From Utricularia gibba (lineage: Eukaryota > Streptophyta > Magnoliopsida > Lamiales > Lentibulariaceae), in the NCBI GenBank assembly GCA_002189035.1, contig NEEC01000013.1:2976001-3040000 (forward strand): DNA of 64,000 nucleotides, in the 5' to 3' direction. Shown here piece by piece: positions 32,357-43,438 of the stretch. The first letter of the stretch is position 1, and every line of letters starts with the position of its first letter. Made by a program: the position numbers and the translations under genes. The notes beneath the pieces were generated by a model. The model worked only from the letters and a program-made list of their open reading frames with translations. It did no database searches and was not told where the DNA came from.

Positions 32357-34258
32357 TTCTTGCGTAGCAGAAAAGAAGTTAAATCAATTATTGCAGAAAC
32401 AGCTTCCACAGGGAGAAGCCAAACTGCAATAGCAGAAAAGAAGGATTTAGCAAACAAAACACCAGATTTCAGCTCTACATATCAAAAGAAAGTTTTCACC
32501 AAAGAAAACAGTTCGATGGCTGTAAAACGTATTCAATTGGTAAAAGGAAACCTTTAGGGTACTGGTCAACATACAAAGGCACAAACAATCTCGATCAATT
32601 AACACCCATCTCCCCAAAATCCACCAGCCCATCAATCAATTAACCATCATCAGCCTTCAAGAGAAAAAGGGTCACACCAATTCATTCTTATAAACAAAAA
32701 TAAGGAGACACCAGAGTGCAAATTAAGGAAATTTTGCATCGGAGAAAGGCAACTCACGAACACATCGAATAAGGGTTCTGATCGAAACTCTCCAAATACA
32801 ACAGACCCTCCTCTCTCTGCTCCCTTCACAGGCATCTGATCTGATCCATCTCTAAACGAGGTGACAAAACCAGAACTTTTCCCCCGTATTCCCTTATCTC
32901 CCACTCCCTCCCCTTGTTCCCCTGCTCCGCTGTTCTTATTTTGGACCGAGAGAGGGAGCAGATAAATAACGGGATTCCCAGTTCCCGTTCTACCAGAAAC
33001 AAACCGACGCCAAAAGCTCGGGTCTTGCGCATTCGGGCGTCATCCCCCAGCACCCCCTAACCTGAATTACAGCGCGTGCTCCATCCATCCTTTACGTTAA
33101 CGCTTAAAATATATCGCAACTCACAAAAGCGAAATCTAGACCCGGTTAGATAAAAAAGGAAAGTTCCAGATCCTCCATCCAGATTAACCTAATCAGGGAT
33201 TAAACTTCTTAATATATTTTTATCATAATTAATTGAATATTCCGTGCATCGTTTGGGAATTTAGAAAACAGTTTTTGGGCAGGAGAGGAGTAAGTAGTTG
33301 AGACTTGGCCTAACTTTGGTCGATTCATTCCAATTTCCAAACGTCGCCGTATTTTTCACGATGACCACTTCCAAGTTCCAACCCATCCCCGACATTTGAT
33401 TTCGACAAAGCATTGCGGTAGTCGCCATTTAGGTCAATGGAGTTTCGTTTGGGATTCCTCCATTTGAAAAGTAAAATATTCAGTTTTATGAGAAAATTTA
33501 TTTAATATTATGAGGGAAATATTGTATGTTTTCTATACCGCAGTGTTTTTAAATATGAGGAAAAAAAACACGTGATGGAAAGAAGTATTTTGTGCGGGCT
33601 ACGTATGAATGAATATAAAGCAGTGGGAGGGTGCAAAAAGGTCAATGGCCAAACACGTGCGTACACCCTAATTTGGATTCCACTGCCAGCGTGTCGGCTC
33701 CTGATTGGAGGGCCTCCGAAATGCTATCCCGCCACAGCCCAATCCCCCCTATTTTGTTGTTGTATTTTCCATCAAAGTGCGCGCAAACCCTAAATTCACA
33801 AAAGAGTAGTAATTGATAAATATTTCGTAAATGAGTTGGATTTTTCATCAGAAATTAAGCATAAGCAAGACAAGTAATTCAAGAAGCAACATGTACGGAT
33901 GAGGTAAAACTAGTTTCTTAGAGTTTTTGATGAACATTTCGTGTGGTTATGTCCAGTTCATTTGCTTCCTTCTTCTTCGACTCTCCTGCTGCTCCCTTGT
34001 TTTGGGATGGAATTTAATGTCTCAACGTGGGAATCAATCGACATCTCACCACAGGGTCACTTTCTCCGGCATACTGAAACCAAGTTGCTCTGCTTCTTGC
34101 TACAAAGCAATGGCTATCCATTCCTCCCTCATCAACTTGTCTCCCAAAACAAGCAATCTCCTCGCTTCTTGTTTTCCATCTCCCCCATTTCCAATAAATG
34201 CAACCACCCAAGAAACCTTAATCCCCACATCCTCAGCTTCTCTTATCCTTCCACGACA
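32357..34258. other. 5' leader of the F-box/kelch gene, divergent spacer, and PRE upstream region
   Basis: About 1.9 kb. 32357-32900 is probably leader of the - strand gene. 33100-33900 is AT-rich spacer. 33930-34258 is CT-rich leader DNA of the PRE-type gene. Overlapping ORFs at 33927-34477 are leader shadows with no protein-like features. Confidence 0.5.
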
Positions 34259-34736
34259 ATGTCGTCCAGAAGAACAAGCTCCAGGAGGCCTACTTCCTCC
34301 GGGATAACCCACGCACAAGTCGCTGCTCTCGTCGGTCGGATGGAGCAGCTCGTCCCGGAGATCGCCCCCACTTCCAACAAGGTATTCCAGCACTCTCTAC
34401 GTAATCCATCATCCCATACTGTCCCTTGGGCGTGTGGCGAAGCTCATGAACCAGCATACGCCTATTCTCTTGGCTGACTGATGTATGCGGGCTTCTCTTT
34501 TGCATGCGAGTATCTCCTGATGCAAATGTGTGCTTATGAATTCTAATGAGTTGTTCCAAGTGATGGATTTATTCTAGGTTCCGGCTACTAAAGTTCTAGA
34601 AGAGACTTGCAGCTACGTCAGGAGCCTGCAACGAGAGGTCGGCGACCTGAGCGAGCGCCTGTCGGAGCTCCTGACGGCGGCGGACGTCGGCAGCGAGGAA
34701 GCAGCCGTGATCAGGGCCTTGCTCACCAGAAATTAG
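34259..34736 (+). CDS. PRE-type atypical (non-DNA-binding) bHLH protein
   Basis: Two exons, 34259-34381 and 34578-34736, 93 aa in all, the usual PRE length. Start [20 protein letters not shown], helix 1 [15 protein letters not shown], helix 2 [20 protein letters not shown], leucine-rich tail LSERLSELL and the family end [13 protein letters not shown]. The basic region lacks the His/Glu/Arg needed for E-box contact, so it acts by pairing. PREs sequester IBH1/AIF/HFR1-type inhibitors and so free growth-promoting bHLH factors such as the ACE/HBI1 group (family knowledge). Closest type is PRE3/PRE6 (KIDARI-like), not resolved. Confidence 0.95.
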
Positions 34737-35263
34737 TACCATCTGTCCATTGAATTGGGTTGGGGTGCGGTTTTAGGGTTCGGTGCTCTGGGATGCTTGC
34801 TCGCCTAGTAACATAAAAACGGCGACACGCGGATACGGGTGTCGGGTGTCTGATAAATTAAATAATTCAATCATATATATCAAAACTCTTTTCTTATATA
34901 AGTTAATTTAAAGAATTAAATTTTCATTATTTTTTAAATACATATTTATTTTATAATATAAGTTAAATTATGTAAAATTAAAACTGGAAGATTCCACGAT
35001 ATACCGTAGAAATTATTTTTTTGCTTAGTCTGAAAATTTTAAATTATTTTATTGTTTGTTTGGGTCTCCTAATTGTGGGAGTTAGGGCAGTATGGAACTC
35101 GGCCCAATTGTGAACGGCTGGGCTACACTGGAGTTGGGCCCAATTTCGAACTTGTGGTGGGAAATCCGCACGTCATCTGAAACCAAACACCGAAGCACAG
35201 CCATCGCCTCCACAAAAACCAATCGCCGAACCGAAACGGACAACTAACTACTCCCCCTCGGAA
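34737..35263. other. Spacer with AT-rich core
   Basis: About 530 bp; 34850-35060 is strongly AT-rich. No gene. Confidence 0.5.
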
Positions 35264-35800
35264 ATGTCAACCACCGCCGCCGCCGTCTGTTTACCTTTTC
35301 CCATCTCCGGAATCGCATCCCGGCGGCAAATGCCGAACCAATTGTTCACAACCCAGGCCACGCCACGCAGGGCGAGAATACGAGCCTCCGCGTCATCCTC
35401 CAGGCCGGTCGCCACCGCGGAAACCATCTTCTTCGATGGAGGCGCCCACTACGGGGACCTCGTGGTCAACCTCGTCCTAGGGTTCAGCCTCCTGTGGCTG
35501 CCGCTTACTCTGGCCGCGGTTCTGCGGGCGTTTTATCTCCGCTACCGATTCACGAATCTGAGGGTGAGCGTCGCTTCGGGGCCGGAGCGGAGCGACTTCT
35601 CGTACGATTCGATAAAGGATGTGCAGGTCGTCCCACGGCTGATCGGAGAATGGGGCGATATCGTGATCACTCTGAACGACGGCACCAGGGTAGATCTCCG
35701 GAGCGTGCCGCGGTTCAGGGAGATTGCTAAGTACACTCGCGATATGGCTGAGGGCACTCCTGGGCCCAAGACATCCTCATCTGGGCCCAGAGGCTTCTAA
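35264..35800 (+). CDS. Plastid membrane protein with bacterial PH-like domain
   Basis: Intronless, 178 aa. Residues 1-45 are Ala/Ser/Arg-rich and look like a transit peptide (MSTTAAAVCLPFPISGIASR). Two hydrophobic stretches or one long hairpin lie at about 64-90 (DLVVNLVLGFSLLWLPLTLA). The rest fits a small PH-like fold: YRFTNLRVSVASGPERSDFS, then IKDVQVVPRLIGEWGDIVIT and DGTRVDLRSVPRFREI. Conserved in plants and similar in pattern to bacterial membrane PH (YdbS-like) proteins; the function is not known to me. Confidence 0.8.
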   Translation: MSTTAAAVCLPFPISGIASRRQMPNQLFTTQATPRRARIRASASSSRPVATAETIFFDGGAHYGDLVVNLVLGFSLLWLPLTLAAVLRAFYLRYRFTNLRVSVASGPERSDFSYDSIKDVQVVPRLIGEWGDIVITLNDGTRVDLRSVPRFREIAKYTRDMAEGTPGPKTSSSGPRGF

Positions 35801-36946
35801 TTCACGGAGCCACTAGTCCACGTGCTCCAATTGTAAATCATCTCCAGTTTCATATGTAAAAAAACAAATATAATAAATAATAATTCCACTCACATCAAAT
35901 TGCTTGAATATCGATTCCATACTAAATTTTTTTACCGTAGAAGTAAAAATAAATCCACACTTGAAAAGGGGTCGATATTTCATATTCTATACGATATGCT
36001 CGTAGAAGTAAATCTGACTATTTTTACCGTCAAAAAAAGTAAAAAAATAAATATAATTTAATTTACTTGGGAAGAGGATATGGCAATGGCAATGGCAATG
36101 AATGAGGTGGGTGGAGATCTGAAGTTCACGGGATTTGGCGCATTATAAATGAAACATCCGCTCCATTATCAATTCCGATACCGGCAATGCGTTCGTTCAA
36201 GCAATAAAGAGGTATTAATATGCAGGCAGGCAGCCCACTGCCGACCCCTTCAATGGGATGTAGGGTTCACTTATTTCAACCATAGGTGCTTGATGACGCC
36301 AATCAGTGCTCTCTCCTCTAAGGACGGCGCTATGGGTTTCAGTGATCGCACGGATGTTGGTTTCTCTAACCGCCAACTTCTACAAGCACTTCACTCGGGT
36401 TTGTTTACAGACCAAAAAAGGATGCAGGAAGCAATGGAAACGCGGGGGGATGAGTGGATAAGGAAGCACTGTTCATATGAAAAGAACGAGGGAAGATTTT
36501 GTCCTGTTACTTTGCTGGGCAATCCAGTGGATTCCATTTAGCATTTACTTTTACACCCATCCTCAGTTATGTTGGTCTTGGTTTTCCACAGAGGTGGGGT
36601 GACATCTAAAACGGATGTGCAGGACAAAAAAAGGTGAAATCTTTCAGAATGGATGATAAAAAAAAGTAAACGGATCATTGGTTGTATTGGGGTATTGGAT
36701 TGGTGGGTATTCTTACAAATGCTTTACTAGTTAAAAGTGGGGGATCATGAAGGGGTCACTGTGGTGGGGCTTGAGGCGTGGTTTTTTCTTGCGAGGGGAA
36801 GGGAAACATCCCGAATATTTATGTTGCTCGCATTTACGCTTCGGCTATTACAAAGCCTCTGTCGTGTCTCGGACACGCCTTCTTTTTCATGGGACTTCTT
36901 CAGTAGTTGACCCAGTCCGTTGGAGTTGCTTGCTCTGGTAACAGAT
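35801..36946. other. Spacer and leader of the kinase gene
   Basis: About 1.15 kb. 35850-36070 is AT-rich. A short GGCAAT repeat lies at 36081-36100. The GC-balanced stretch 36150-36540 has a 130-codon open frame without recognisable domains. The part near 36740-36946 is probably 5' UTR. Confidence 0.45.
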
Positions 36947-39082
36947 ATGGGAAATTGCCTTGTGTTGTCTGCAAGAGTTGATGCAACTCTCAGCTCCGCG
37001 TCTGGTACTCTTCTTCTCCTATTCTTCCTACATTGGAGTAAAGGTTCTTGAATTTGGTCTGTTTCTTGTGTAGTACAATGTAACTGATTGCCTGAAAGAG
37101 GAGATACCCTGTGTTATATGTTCTGGTTTTCTGAGATTGCCAATTGATCCTGAGTATCTTCAGTAGGAGTTTTTCCCTTGGATAAGCGCTTTAGTGAAGT
37201 ACTGCTTGTTTTTGCCACATATTCATTCTTCATTCCTTTTTCTTCTCTTAGAGGGTTCAAGAATCGATAAGATATCAAGCAGGTCATCCGCTCCTTCAAC
37301 CGGAATCACTACCTTGGAATGTAGGAAAATCATTGCAGACGAAAGTAAGAAGAAAAAAATACCCAAAAGCCTTCCTTTTCCAAGATCAGAGGCTGAGTTC
37401 TTGTCATCAATCAATCTGAAACCCTTCTCCTTTAACGAACTAAAGAAAGCAACTCGAAACTTTCTGCCGGACGGCCTCCTCGGCGAAGGCGGATTCGGGT
37501 ACGTTTACAAAGGATGGATTGATGAGCGTACGCTGAATGCTGTGAGGCCTGGAAGTGGAATGATCGTTGCTGTGAAGAAGCTGAAGCCTGAAGGGTTCCA
37601 GGGCCACAAAGAATGGCTGGTACTTGTCCTCTAGATGCCTTGGTTGCTGCTGTTAGCCCTTTTCTTCTGACTGTGCTGTACTTGTGCAGACAGAAGTGAA
37701 CTATCTGGGACAACTTCGCCATCCAAATCTGGTTAAGCTCATAGGATACTGCTCTGAGAGAGAAAACCGGCTTCTCGTCTACGAGTATATGCCTCGAGGA
37801 AGCCTCGAAAACCACTTGTTCCGAAGTATGCATCCTTATAGCAAGCCTTTCCATACGTTCATCCCCTAAGTTTGTGAAAGATAACACTCTTTTTTTCCAG
37901 GAGGTAGCCATTCCCTGTCGTGGGCTACTAGGATCAAGATCGCCACTGACGCTGCTCGTGGGCTCGTTTTCCTTCATGAAGCTGAAGAGCAAGTCATATA
38001 CAGAGATTTCAAGGCGTCCAACATTCTTCTTGATGGGGTAGTTCTATTGGATGATCTGAGATATCATCCATTTCACCCTCATTCTTGTGCCATGTATGAG
38101 CACATTTGATATTGAGACCGCTTTGGTGAATGCAGGAATTCAATGCCAAGCTATCGGATTTCGGTTTGGCGAAGGCCGGTCCGAAAGGGGACAGAACACA
38201 TGTGTCAACTCAAGTCATGGGTACACAGGGCTATGCTGCTCCTGAATACGTTGCCACAGGTTACAGAACTGAAGCTTGCCCCTTGGTTTTAATGGGCTCA
38301 TCTTCTAACAAAAGTGTCTGCAACCAGGTAGATTGTCTTCGAAGAGCGACGTGTACAGTTTCGGAGTCGTTTTGTTGGAGTTGCTGTCCGGCCGTCCTGC
38401 GATCGACAAATCAAAGGTTGGTGATGAGCAGAATTTGGTGGACTGGGCCGCAGTGTACTTAGCAGACAGAAGGAAGTTGTTTCGAATAATGGATGTTCGG
38501 CTCGAGGGTAAGTACTCTCAGAGGGCTGCCTTCGCCGCCGCTGCGATTGCTTCCGAATGCATAAACCATGACCGGAAGCTACGGCCGCGAATGACCGATG
38601 TGTTGGCGAAACTCGAAGAGCTCCAACCCCTGGATCGGTCCGCAAGAAACTCGACTTGTGATAGGCTGGATCGGTCTGCGAGAAACTCGACTTGTGATAG
38701 GCTGGATCGGTCTGCGAGAAACTCGACTTGTGATAGGCTGGATCGGTCTGCGAGAAACTCGACTTGTGATAGGCCGGATCGTTCTGCGCGAAATTCGACT
38801 TGCGAGAGGCCGGATCGGTCTGCGAGAAACTCGACTTGTGATAGGCCGGATCGGTCTGCGAGAAACTCGACTTGCGAGCGGCCGGATCGGTCTGCGAGAA
38901 ACTCGACTTGTGAGCGGCCGGATCGGTCTGTGAGGAACTCGGCTTGTGAGAGGCCCGATCGATCTGCTAGAAATTCAACCTGTGAGAGGCTGGATCGATC
39001 CACCAGAAACTCGACTTGTGAGAGGCCAGCATTCCCTGTGAACCAACTACCTCTACCTTCTCCTCCTGCAGTTGCTATTTAG
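36947..39082 (+). CDS. Receptor-like cytoplasmic kinase VII (PBL2/PBL3-like) with C-terminal 12-residue repeats
   Basis: Exons 36947-37004, 37252-37619, 37690-37825, 37901-38037, 38136-38259 and 38328-39082 give 525 aa. N-terminus MGNC allows myristoylation and palmitoylation, so membrane attachment is expected. Kinase motifs: [12 protein letters not shown] (P-loop), VAVKKL (lysine), [11 protein letters not shown] (catalytic loop), [20 protein letters not shown] (DFG and activation loop), [11 protein letters not shown] and [27 protein letters not shown] kinases relay signals from surface receptors in immunity and growth (family knowledge). After the kinase domain ([12 protein letters not shown]) come 11 tandem copies of a (L/P)DRSARNSTC(D/E)R unit, about 132 residues, before a short Pro-rich end. 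This tail is not a feature I know from the family. Confidence 0.93.
38630..39025 (+). repeat. 36-bp coding minisatellite, 11 units
   Basis: Eleven head-to-tail 36-bp units in phase with the kinase reading frame. The first four are nearly identical; later ones alternate CTGGAT/CCGGAT starts and GATAGG/GAGAGG/GAGCGG ends. Because 36 is a multiple of three and no unit has a stop in several frames, long shadow ORFs appear on both strands here. Confidence 0.95.
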
Positions 39083-39366
39083 CTCTGAATGTTCCCAGAA
39101 GTCGTTCTATGTAACTTAGCTTTTGAGCAACTTTTCAGTCCTCGTCCATGTAATGTATTGTAGAACATGCTCTAGAAGCGAAATGGAGATACAGTACCAT
39201 AAAGACTGGTAAAGAGCATGGAGCACAGTCCCTAAGCTGTCAAAGAATGCATATAGCCACGACCAGAGCCATCACCTTGGCAATCCCTCGCAATTTTGTA
39301 TCTTGTCATTAGTGAAGGAGGGTGTAAGAGAAGCATCCCGTAAACAACACAAGCCAGCGGCAACAG
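39083..39366. other. 3' UTR of the kinase gene
   Basis: Less than 300 bp with no gene. Confidence 0.5.
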
Positions 39367-39369
39367 GCG

Positions 39370-39591
39370 CTTCGCGCAAGGAAGCTTCTGGCGCAGACGG
39401 CATCTTTCAAGCTGTGTCTCGCAAATAAGGGGATCCTGGGTTCGAACCGCCTGCAACCAATCGAGGTGATCACTTAACTTGGAAATCTATGGGGAGAAGT
39501 TGCGCTCGATGATCTTTTCAGTGGCGGCGACGTAGCTTTCTTCATCAAGAAGAACCGATTTCCTCAAATGTCTTAGGGTTTCGATCGGCAT
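39370..39591 (-). pseudogene. Truncated ESS2/DGCR14-like pseudogene
   Basis: On the - strand one frame reads LLDEESYVAATEKIIERNFS, P, then a TAG stop (39489-39487), then in the same frame KLSDHLDWLQAVRTQDPLIC and ETQLERCRL. This is the start of the ES2/DGCR14 (ESS-2) nuclear splicing-associated protein, where the family reads IERDFFPDI..L..RLDWL.AVRTGDP. The stop falls where Asp is expected. The rest of the protein (several hundred residues) is missing. It sits between the kinase and VDAC genes. Confidence 0.85.
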
Positions 39592-39916
39592 GATGGGAAC
39601 GGAGAGGAACAGGCGACGACACGGCGCGGGAAATGGCTGGGTGATGACAGCCCAATAAGATCACAAGATCCGGCCGGTTTATGTTGTGGGAAAAGCCGAA
39701 GGCTCATTGGACTACACTTGGGCCGATCCAGAAGATCGGGCCCGAGCCACCGGAGATCCACAATGGGAATATTCTGTTGGAAATACGATACTACGAAAAA
39801 AGGAAATTAGAGAAAGGAGAATAAAATTCCGAAACCCAACACGAGGGGAAGAGTCAGTCTTCTGTTGTGTGGTTGTCTGTAGAAAAGTTTCTCAACACAT
39901 CTCGGCGAGAACGAAA
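39592..39916. other. VDAC upstream region and leader
   Basis: About 325 bp; the last 80 bp are likely 5' UTR. No further gene. Confidence 0.5.
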
Positions 39917-41637
39917 ATGGTGTACGTGAAGAGTACAGGGCTGTATTCTGATATTGGAAAGAAGGCCAGAGGTGAATTTTTTCATCTATCGGTTTGAATT
40001 CGTAGCATGTGCCGCTGTTGTTTCTTGAAACTTGGTAAAGGGGCAATCGAGGGGGAAATGATTTGATGCTTTGCTATGGGTTTTCTCAGATCTTCTCTAC
40101 AAGGACTATCAGGGAGACCACAAATTCACCCTCACAACCTACACTTCAAGCGGGGTGGTTGGTGATTCTGTTTCTTTCTTAGGTTTTCGTTTTTTGAAAT
40201 GAACGTCGCCCCAGATCACGGGGCTTGTGAAAAAGGCTTTCTTTTTCGATATTAGGCTGCTTTAGTGCTCTTAAGTTGAACTATTTCTGATTTGAGTAAT
40301 TGCATTGTCTTTTTATTACTATTGGATTGTTTTCTTTCTCTGTAGCTTTACTTTATTGGCTCATGCATTTAGGGTTCTCTAGACGCTTGAACGTATCGGG
40401 TGTCTTTACTTGGATGGTATATGATGTCAGGATATCTGATGAGCTTATTAACGGGTTTTACGTTGGCATTTGTTGACGTTTGTGTATTTCTGCGTAAACC
40501 GTAGAAAGTGTGCAGAAGTATAGTCATTGTCAGTGGAAAAAGCTAGAACGAGCTTTAAGAGCATACTGATTTTGCTGTTGTATTCGGTTTGTGTAGTCGA
40601 TTACTTCATCTGGGCTTAAGAAGGGTGATCTGTTGTTCGCTGATATTAGCACCCAACTGAAGCAGAAGAACATCACCACTGATGTAAAAGTTGATCTTAA
40701 CTCTAAGGTATTGTACTGTCTTCAGACCGCTACAGGATACTTGGAAAATTCTCTTGTGATATGTGTACCTTGTGTTTGCCACGTACACAAGTATAAAATG
40801 TCTTCTCATTCAGGTTCAAACAACTGTCACTGTTGATGAGCCTGCTCCTGGAGTGAAGGCCATCATTAGCTTCAATGCACCAGACCCGAAATCTGGGAAG
40901 GTGATTTTCCCTTTTGTAGTCAAGCCTGTTTGATGATACTGTTTACATGGTTTCCTCCAAGGCACTTGAGGACAATCCACTGTTATCAGAATGTTGATAC
41001 TTTCATTATGTTGAACTTCTGGCCACAGGTGGAACTTCAGTATTTTCATGAGTATGCTGGAATTACGACCAGCCTTGGGCTGACAGCAAAGCCAGTTGTC
41101 AACTTCTCTGGCGTTGCTGGAAGTCCAACCCTCTCTTTTGGAACTGACGTCTCCTTTGACACGGCTACTGGGAATTTTACCAAGTACAATGCAGGGCTCA
41201 GCTTCACCAAAGCTGATTTGATTGCGTCATTGATCCTGTATGTAACTTGCAGAAAATCACACAGCATGTCATCCCACTCCGGGGCACCATCAAATACTGA
41301 TACATGTTTCTTGGGCTCATCTTCATGCAGGAATGACAAGGGTGAAAACCTAACCGCATCATACTTCCACACAGTTAGCCCCTTGACCAACACTGCAGTT
41401 GGAGCTGAGTTTACTCACAATTTCTCAACCAATGAAAACACACTGAATATTGGTACGCAGCATCTTCTTGATCCTCTGACGACGGTGAAGGCTAGAGTAA
41501 ACAGCTATGGTAAAGCCAGCGCTCTCATCCAGCATGAATTCCGCCCCAAGTCTCTGATCACAGTTTCAGGCGAAGTGGACACCAGAGCCATTGAGAAAAG
41601 CGCGAAGATTGGACTAGCTTTAGCTCTTAAGCCATGA
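39917..41637 (+). CDS. VDAC: Voltage-dependent anion channel (mitochondrial outer-membrane porin)
   Basis: Exons 39917-39971, 40090-40157, 40597-40707, 40814-40900, 41029-41237 and 41331-41637 join to 278 aa, the family length (about 276). It begins with the N-terminal helix region [20 protein letters not shown], followed by alternating beta-strand sequence ([71 protein letters not shown]) and the eukaryotic porin end [14 protein letters not shown] passes metabolites through the mitochondrial outer membrane. The donor of exon 5 is T|GTATGT, completed by GAATGAC in exon 6. Plant VDAC number (1-5) is not resolved. Confidence 0.95.
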
Positions 41638-43438
41638 AACTTTGAGGTGCAGTGCTCCTGAAAATGCGATGCATTCTTTTTTCCCCCAATAAGGCAAACT
41701 GTTGATTTATATCAACAACATTGGAGAGTTGTCACTTTGCTCACTCTTTATTGTAGCAATAACCCTTTGTGAACCATTTATGCTGGAGCTTCAAAATTTG
41801 CCAGTAAAATTATGCTGCGAAGAGTAAATCGTATCACATCACACCAAAGAATTCATCCTACACCTACCCCCACCTCAAGAACTGAAAAAGCACATGGGAG
41901 TTGGGGTCAACATTGGCAGAGCAGAGAAGCGAAGAGATCACTGCGCTGCTCAAGAAAAGAGGGATTCACATTCACATTGGAATGCCTGAAGCACACATAC
42001 ATTACAAGAGTGCAAATTTCCGCAACGACAGTGAGGATCATCGCTTCTCCAGGAACGCACAACCAACCCTTGGCTTCCAATTCCATTCCCTTCCCATGTT
42101 GATTTGAAACAAGACGGCGGCGGCATGTCGGAATACCAGCAAACTTCACTTCGCATCAATCAATCCATTACTAACCAACCATCAGTACCCTTGTCCTAGT
42201 TCCTTCCTTTCCCTTTTAGTTGGGCCCCGTTCCCACGGTCGCCGTAAATCGGCCCAGCCCATTAGGAATGATTCGCAGCAGCAGTGGCAGCAAAACAGCC
42301 GTCGATCCGGTGGTGGTAGGCGAGGCGAGGCGAGGGGGACAGGACATGTGAAGAAATCCAACACTGGGCCCAGACAGCGACCTATAAAACCGAATGTGGG
42401 CCAGCCAATAGAAAATTAAATCAGGGAAGCGCCCCTCCTCCGCATTCACTCGCCACAAGTACCGAGGCAGCTCTTGGCTTCTCATTCCGTTCCATCCACA
42501 TCCCCCCCTAAAACACTTTATCATTTTAATTTCTATATACGTAAAAAAAATTATTCTACCTACTTACTGGCTTGTGCATGCAAAAACGTGAATATAATAC
42601 TTGTATTTTGGGACGTCTCCTTATCTCTATTCCATCACCAACTTCAGCCATTTCACGCTTTTTGTTGATATGAGAAGAAAACAAGAGATCGAGAGAGAGA
42701 TTTTAATTAACTTTTGATGTGCAAAAGGGGAAGAAAGAGAGGACAGGTGGGGGTTTCTGATTGGCTGCTTTGGATGCTACGTCATTCATCAGAGTTGGTA
42801 GAAAAGCCCTAAATTCTAAAGGGGGCGCAGAGCTGGCAATTTGATGCCGACTGATTGGACTGCTTCTTGCCCTTGTTTTTCTTCCAACTTGTCATTTCTT
42901 ATTTCCTCCCCCCTCTTTCCCTTTTTACCCCTTTGCTTTTTCCCTCATTTTATTTTATTTTTACAAGCTGCCGCCGCGCATTTGTTTTTTTTTTTTTTTA
43001 CTCCAGTTGGTTTTTTGATGCTGTTTATGGAATTATTTAGAGCATTTCTAGATTATTCTCTCCTAAAATTAATATTATTTGGATTTACGAGCTAAATCCA
43101 GTGAGGGGGGATCGGAGAGCTAAATGCGTAATTTCACATCCTGAGTTTCTTTCCCGCAAGAAACGAGCTGCTCTGTTATATTCTGCCTGGAGCTTCATCT
43201 TCTTCCTTCTTCACACTCGCGGAATCTCTCTTTTCTCATCTTCCTCACCCATCCGCTGTTTTCCGTTTCCAGGCCTGAGTAAAAAGATAACTCCGTACTT
43301 TCCGCCTCTGCAAACGGATGGGTGTCTGCTTCACATCCATGGCGAGAACTGTTGCATTTCCCTAAACTCGTTTCACTTCATCAACGTCATCGTTTTCGAT
43401 AATTTTCACTGTAAAGTTACCATCTTTCTGGAAAATCA
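41638..43438. other. Spacer, then leader of the HD-Zip gene
   Basis: About 1.8 kb. A small open frame at 41901-42107 (starts MGSTLAEQRSEEITALLKKR) looks protein-like but is unassigned. 42840-43100 is very T-rich. The last 200-300 bp are probably 5' UTR. Confidence 0.4.

Noticed and set aside
33941-34477. 178-codon + strand ORF upstream of and over the PRE exon
   Set aside because: It uses a different frame from the clear PRE protein, and its composition is that of a CT-rich leader.
39425-39445. GGTTCGAACC resembling a tRNA T-arm
   Set aside because: It falls inside the ESS2-like reading frame (AVRT) and has no cloverleaf.
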